Assembly (NCBI RefSeq): GCF_027580225.2
Contig: NC_073342.2
Span: 19,457,501 to 19,521,500, forward strand
Direction: 5' to 3'
Source of the DNA: Misgurnus anguillicaudatus
Lineage: Eukaryota > Chordata > Actinopteri > Cypriniformes > Cobitidae
Length of the DNA: 64,000 nt
A model generated the notes under the pieces. That model did no database searches, was not told where the DNA came from, and saw only the letters and a list, made by a program, of their open reading frames with translations. Position 1 is the first letter of the stretch; each line of letters opens with the position of its first letter. Positions 58,704 to 64,000 of the stretch are shown here, piece after piece. Both the position numbers and the translations under genes were made by a program.

Positions 58704-58706
<3 letters not shown>
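58343..58706 (+). mobile_element. Truncated hAT element with CCCGGCCCTA right end
   Basis: The right end is 'ttaatcgagtcccggcccta', the inverse of a TAGGGCCGGGACT terminus known from fish hAT elements. The matching left end is missing; the sequence begins directly beside (TA)n. It contains the BED-finger fragment. Confidence 0.65.
58373..58560 (+). pseudogene. BED-type zinc-finger fragment of a hAT transposase, frameshifted
   Basis: The frame at 58388-58438 reads NKSMVVCKLCNKEFTYH, giving the C-x2-C half (Cys codons 58406-58408 and 58415-58417). After a one-base loss near 58439 the next frame reads STSSLKYHLNAKH (58441-58479), giving H-x4-H. It then runs on to a TAA near 58560. The order C-x2-C ... 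H-x4-H with SSLKYHL is the ZBED/hAT DNA-binding finger. The dimerisation and RNase-H-like catalytic regions are absent. It is a broken transposon gene. Confidence 0.82.
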
Positions 58707-58768
<62 letters not shown>

Positions 58769-58905
58769 ATTTCTGAAATGTATATATGTATGTGAGTGTA
58801 TTTAAATATACATAATAATTACACACAGCACACACACATATATTATGCAAAAATAAACTTTTATTTTGTATGCGATTAATCGCGATTAATCTTTTTCCAG
58901 CACTA

Positions 58906-59162
58906 CTTAAAATATATTCAATTATTTCTTGTAGACATAAATGAGATTAGATGGAGAACAAAACTTCAGATATTTTTCCTGAGAAAAAGATCCAGATATC
59001 CTACAAATTTCTCTGTTAGAGTTTCAGAAGAGATTTCATCAATGTCACAAACTGATTTGCTTGCAATCACTCAATATTATTGAAGATTTCGGTGTGAACT
59101 CATCAAATCTGGTCCAATGTCCCAATTTAACCTATTATTAAAATTGGACCCAGTGTATACAA
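58906..59162. other. Intergenic, nothing recognised
   Basis: It is AT-rich unique sequence. Confidence 0.35.
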
Positions 59163-59456
59163 TTTTTATTACACCCAAAAATAAAAACTCCGTCATCACT
59201 CACCCACTCCCATGTTGTTACAAACCTGTATAAATGTTTTTGTTCTGATGAACACGAACGAAGATCAGAGGCCCCATTGACTTCCACAGTAGGGAAAAAT
59301 AATACTATGGAACTCAATGGGGCCTCGGATCGGTTACAAACATTCCTCAAAATATCTCTTTCTTTGTATTCATCAGAAAAAGACATTTATCAGGTTTTTA
59401 ACAAAATGATATTGGGTAAATGATGACAGAATTTCATTTTTGGGTAAACTATCCCT
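59163..59456. mobile_element. TTAA-type MITE (family B, later copy)
   Basis: The right end ggtaaactatccct is followed by TTAA (59457-59460). 'ccatgttgttacaaacctgt' and 'gaggccccattgacttcc' match family B arms. The left terminal TTAA is lost. Confidence 0.75.
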
Positions 59457-59460
59457 TTAA

Positions 59461-60814
59461 TGCCCTTTTATGTACCGGATCATTTTCAAATTTGCATGTA
59501 AACATTTCCCCATGTTTAACTCAAGTCTAAACTCCTGCTAAAACGATGTGCGAAACTAAATTTCAGTTCCCAGCAAGCGCTTTATTCCTGTCCTCACATC
59601 TGCACTGACAATAAAACAAAAGCGGCAAGGTTCATATTCAGCCTCACTTCACAAAGACATAAAAGCTGCTCGGAAAGCGGCTCACAAGGCCACCCACTAA
59701 GGCTGAGCCAGTCCAACGCATGCCCATTTTTAGCCAGGTAGGTTAGACTTGAAGCATTGCGTCAACCCTCGAAAAATTTTAACAGCTTCTTTGGCAAGAC
59801 ATTGGCGCTATTCTAGACAGCTGTCAGGGATGGTCGATAAGCTGAGATACTCAAGCGGTACACCTGCGTCCTAGCCACCCCACTAGCATATTCAAAGTGT
59901 CTCTTTTATACCACTTCGAGGGGAGTCTCTCACAAAGGTCGCGGAGGTGTGAGGGTTCAAAAAGCTGGCGTGGTTAACAAAGTAATATCTGAGCGGCTTC
60001 GTTTTTCGAGGCCACCCACCAGGTTATGGGTCTCAATAGAAACACTGATTTTTTTGTTTAGCCCACTTCAGATCCCTTGAACTGGTTATTCAAGTGACAT
60101 TTTAATTTTGTCTAATAACCAAATGATCTTTGGGGGCAGATGCACACTCGGTTTAGAGATGAGGGTTGCACCCCTCGCATTCTTCGACTGGCTCATATTT
60201 AATACATAGACTAAACAACTCTACTACTTAAATACAAGAGGGTTGGATCTCCAAGTTGAGTTTACACTCGGTTGTCTGAACCTGAACTGTATTATTCACA
60301 TGCTAATGGGGCCCTGGGGCCTCAGATGGTCTGGGGCCTCTTGTTTAAAAGCCAGCAGTGGTCGTATTTGTGACCGTTTCTCAAATTCGAGATGTAAATA
60401 CTCATTACATCTTGCAGGGGTGACAAGGGGCCTCACAAAACAATGATCTGTCATGGTATGAGTCTAGATTGGTTTAAATCCACCTGTACAGTAGTGCTTA
60501 AAAGCTTCTGGATGTCAGACAGTCAGTGGACTTGATGGATAACAGAAGCTGTGATAATTACAGAGATTGAAGTCGAGTGAGCCCCCACCACCTGCGGATG
60601 TCCGTGTCGCTTGTCAAAATCACTGTCAGCACGCGAGCGTGTGTTAAAGCTGTCGTGGTCTGACGGATGTCGGTTTAACAAGAGGAAGAGAACAGATGCA
60701 GACCAGAACATTTTTAGCTTACGAAAGTGTGCGAAAGGAAAGATATTGTAGGTTGTCTTTGTCACTTCAGCAAGTCTAACAAGAAAACACACTCTTTTTT
60801 GCATTATTTTATAC
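59461..60814. other. Unique intergenic sequence
   Basis: There is no repeat with clear ends over about 1.35 kb, which is rare in this window. Composition is balanced. Short frames such as 60243..60446 and 60523..60816 have no domain. It could contain conserved non-coding DNA or exons of an RNA gene that I cannot recognise. Confidence 0.4.
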
Positions 60815-60976
60815 ACAGTAAAATAAGTTGGTTTAAGTTAATAAAGTAAGTTAGCTGTTTGCCTTAAAAATTTGAGTTAATTTAACTTAAAAAAAATATT
60901 AGTTGACACAACAATATTGGTCAAAGTTGAATGAACTCAAAATTTTAAGGTAAACAAATCTTTTTTACAGTGTAAA
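60815..60976. repeat. ACTGTAAAAA MITE
   Basis: 'cacagtaaaataagttggtt' and 'aatcttttttacagtgt' are the ends. 'gccttaaaaatttgagttaa' is mirrored. Confidence 0.65.
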
Positions 60977-61099
60977 AAGACCACAAAATAATATTTTCTG
61001 GATCATTATTCTCTTCTGAACCAATCCACATGCTTGATGGCATTTGAATTTTAATTCTAAAAAAATTACATGTTTTTAACTTTAATTTAATTTAATTTT

Positions 61100-61352
61100 T
61101 CACTGTAAAAAAATCTTTGCTGCCTTAAAATTTAGAGATAACTAAAGGTAAGTTGCTACAACCTATAAAATATAGTTGAAATATGTCAACTTCATTTTAT
61201 AAGGTGTAAAAACTCATCTCTAGTCAAACAATAGTAGTTGAAATAGTAATTGAACTTTAAATCTTGAGTTGATTAAACAAAACATTTTAAGGCAGCAAAG
61301 ATTGAAAGTGAAATTTTAAGTTGATCCAAGTTTTCACATTTTATACACAAAA
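61100..61352. repeat. ACTGTAAAAA MITE, GCTGCCTTAA subfamily
   Basis: 'cactgtaaaaaaatctttgc' and 'aaggcagcaaagattg' are inverted. The right terminus is worn. Confidence 0.6.
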
Positions 61353-61390
61353 AACAACAAACAAACAAAAACATATATAAAAAACAACAA

Positions 61391-61553
61391 ACACTGTAAA
61401 AAGATTTGTTGGTGAACTTAAAAAAGTAAGTTAGCTACCTGGTTACCTTAAATTGAGTCAATTCATCTTAAAAATATTAATCAACTCAAAATTTTAAGGC
61501 AACCAGGTAACTCACTGTTTTAAGTTGAACCAATAAATCTCTTTTTACAGTAG
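61391..61553. mobile_element. ACTGTAAAAA MITE, full copy
   Basis: The ends acactgtaaaaagatttgtt and aaatctctttttacagt are inverted. 'gctacctggttaccttaaat' and 'aaggcaaccaggtaactcac' are mirrored. Confidence 0.72.
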
Positions 61554-62721
61554 CCCAAATAAAATTTTTGTTGCTTACTCGAGAAATGATTTAGTGTGAA
61601 AATCTAATTTTGATGTACTTAGTTTCAACAAAAGTTTTAAGTAAACCAACTTTTTTAAATCAAACATTTTAAGTAAAGAATATTTATAAATTACAATTAG
61701 CCCAGACATAAAAGTTTACATTTCATTTTATTTAATATTTAGTGCATTATACATAAAACTACTGTTTACCATAAGTATTCTTTACCATTTATTTTTTGTA
61801 CTGTATAATGTACTTGAAACTTCTACCATTTAATTTTTATTCACAAACCACAGAAACGGATTATGCGACTCATGAAAATATAAGATCATAGTGAAAGTGT
61901 GAAGAAACTAAGCTGAGTGCTGACTTTCACACAGTTATTGTTTAAATGATAAAGCAATACAGCACAGACATTACACTTCTGAACTATGGTTACCAACAAA
62001 AATAAAAAATAGCAAACTATTCTAAATTTTCAACATAAACAAATGTTTAACACTATTGAGTCTTTACTGAAAATCACATAAAATATCACTTAATTTAAAA
62101 AAAATGGTCTCGGAATGCACGCTCATGCAAATAATGCTGGGAACTGCAAAGCCTCCTCAAACAATCGTGTACATTTGAAACTGAAGTAAATTTGCAGTGC
62201 AACACTCTTTCTTAGCTTACCTGGCAAACTAAATTTATCACAACCACCAAAAGTTTGTAATTATTTGCAACAATGAGGCTGTGCCATTGAAATGAATTTG
62301 TTTGGAACTAATAAATAAAAATTTTGAGTTAGCAAAGTTCTTTGACTCATTTTATTTGAGTTTGTGGAACTTAAAATAGTGAACTCTTTGAAAACACATA
62401 AAACCTTAAAGTTTAATATACTTTTTCACAGGTTTGAGTAGAGTTAACTTATTTTAAATGAGTACATTGTACTGTTACAGTGCGGTTATCGTTATTTTAT
62501 GGAAAAACGTATATTTTATGAAAAAACATATATTTCATTCATATGAAATTGTACAATGTGAATTATAGAAGAACGTACATTTATCCAAAATAAAGCAATG
62601 AGCGCATGAAATTCCACCTCTTATCCCAACATCACTTACGGCGAAAGCACATTGTACTAAAAAGTACAAAATGTTTAAGCATTTTTGCATCAGCTCATTC
62701 ACTCTCAGATAAAAAACAAGA
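61554..62721. other. AT-rich intergenic sequence
   Basis: It shows frequent 'taaagtttaa' words that may be worn MITEs. No exon is supported. Confidence 0.35.
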
Positions 62722-62841
62722 TGGTACAAAAGTTGACACTGGTGAATATTGCTACCTTAAAGGTACACATTGGTACCTCAATGGTACTTATTTAAAGGTA
62801 CCGTCCCAGTGACCACTTTTGTACCTTTATTTCTAAGAGTG
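62722..62841. repeat. GGTACC-word palindromic MITE
   Basis: 'gatggtacaaaagttgacac' on the left and 'cagtgaccacttttgtacct' on the right are inverted, with 'ggtacctcaatggtac' in the middle. Confidence 0.65.
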
Positions 62842-64000
62842 TTTAAGCATTGTTTTTTGTGTGCTTAAAACAGAGCACCGTCAGTGGTTTTTTTAGTTTT
62901 TTTTTAGGGTTCACTGTTGAATCTGTAATCAAAATAAAGCTTGCATCATAAATAACGTAATAACCAACACAGAAAACTCTACAAGAGCCCAACAATATAA
63001 ACAATCCTACAGTTAATCCCAGCACAAATCTTCAGACAGAGAGCTTTCTGCTTGAATGACGTACAGTGACGTGCTTTTGCCAGCTTCCTGGCTGAACGTT
63101 TGCGTCCGAAACACAGTCATCCCATCATCCAGGCGGACTGCCAACGGAGTCTCGTGCGCAACAGCACCTTAAAGGATTAGGAAATGCATCTTAACCTGCT
63201 TTACACTGGCTAACCAAAAGTGACGGCCACTTCCATAACGGATAATGGGGCTGACTAGATTTCACTGAAAATGTTACAAACGTTAAGAAGCCTTTAAACT
63301 TAAAATCAGGAACAAATCTGTAATATTTTAAATTCACATGAAATCAATGTGCCTTAACCGGTTTAGTCATAAAAGTAGGGATACTGATTGCACTGCCAGA
63401 CTAATTTGGTTTTTAAAGCCCAACAGGACGTTTTTGTAAGAGCTAAGCAGTGAACAAGAAAACAAAACATGTACTAAAATGGTCACATTGTTCTAGTATA
63501 CTAGTCATTCATTCCCACAATTCATTAACCTCTGGTTTCTCTGTAAACTAATTCTTATAACAAGTACAAGCAGGACCTAACACGCATACAGTTAAACAAC
63601 ACAAGATGAAGACACCAGATGCAAATGCTTCGCTTTCTTCACTAATCTTATTTCTTTCCTATCCACTCATCATCGCTCCCTCGTTCTAAGAGACGGTGGG
63701 TGACAGATGGGTTCGGGACATCCGGCCGAGAGTCGGGATTTAAGGAAGCAGCTAATCTAAAACCAAAACAGCAGTTGGCAGGTACCACCCCACCACCCCA
63801 CCCATGAGAAGCTGAGTGATTAGAGGAGTCCAGAATGGCCGAGAGCACCTGGAAAGGATTAGAGACAAGAACACACACCTACATAAAGCACTCTGTTCTC
63901 TAGGCCACTGCTTTGTTGGCACTTTTTGGGATTAGCGGCGACTTCCCATAACACACCTGAACATCACCGTGGGACTGATGACCAATTGCTTACATAAAGG
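62842..64000. other. Unique intergenic sequence to the window edge
   Basis: No repeat ends or domain are seen. 63040-63180 has balanced composition. The 76-codon minus-strand frame at 63648..63878 shows no domain. Confidence 0.4.

Larger units (their letters stand above)
56719..58905. mobile_element. Compound: hAT-type MITE with (TA)n core carrying two hAT elements
   Basis: The outer ends are TAGTGCTGGGAAAAGATTAA and ATCTTTTTCCAGCACTA. The flanking octamers CTTAGAAT and CTTAAAAT match at 7 of 8. Long (TA)n tracts (about 56865-56966, 58249-58342 and 58707-58763) separate the inserted elements 57059..58248 and about 58343..58706. The family is that of 14932..15305. Confidence 0.82.

Noticed and set aside
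1..64000. CRISPR arrays, bacterial operons, phage or plasmid features
   Set aside because: The intron-containing dusp6 gene, SINEs and vertebrate DNA transposons show a fish nuclear genome. No regular spacer-repeat array is present.

Overview
The window is vertebrate nuclear DNA, almost certainly from a cyprinid fish. The evidence is one fish-type protein-coding gene with GT-AG introns, low gene density, AT-rich intergenic DNA, tRNA-derived SINEs, and a very high density of short palindromic DNA transposons (hAT-, Tc1/mariner-, PIF/Harbinger- and TTAA-type). That repeat mix is what I know from zebrafish and carp relatives. I do not assign a species.

Only one protein-coding gene is supported: dusp6, the ERK1/2-specific MAP-kinase phosphatase MKP-3. 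It lies on the minus strand, with three coding exons at 49390..48991, 48546..48112 and 47300..46987 that encode 382 residues. The rhodanese/CH2 domain with its kinase-interaction motif, the nuclear-export-like segment, the catalytic Asp and the HC-x5-R signature are all intact. A TATA box (49652..49658), a CCAAT box and a GC box lie upstream in a CpG-rich block of roughly 48.1-50.0 kb. A poly(A) signal is at 45770..45775.

The rest is intergenic. From 1 to 45 kb there are dozens of non-autonomous elements, many nested. TTAA-flanked palindromes are at 514, 1772, 12113, 13323, 31482, 37651, 45110, 54241 and 59163. hAT-type elements with exact or near-exact 8-bp target duplications are at 17977, 24057, 29790, 42444, 45003 and 56719. 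TWA-flanked Harbinger-type elements are at 17465, 25737, 26243, 37881 and 38878. A deleted Tc1 element with a broken DDE transposase is at 10122. Other families are palindromes with ...CCTGATCTCA... ends and MITEs starting ACTGTAAAAA. From 50 to 64 kb the same families continue, including a 2.2-kb compound of hAT elements and (TA)n microsatellite (56719..58905) that holds a broken BED-type zinc-finger fragment.

Between repeats there are unique stretches, for example 3.3-3.9, 16.1-16.75, 19.5-20.4, 36.9-37.4, 51.3-51.75, 56.0-56.5 and 59.5-60.8 kb. They contain no convincing exons and may hold regulatory DNA for dusp6 or neighbours outside the window. I found no tRNA, rRNA, CRISPR or other non-coding RNA gene that I can support. 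I see no undescribed functional system. The most interesting structure is the nested-transposon architecture, which gives a relative order of insertion events.
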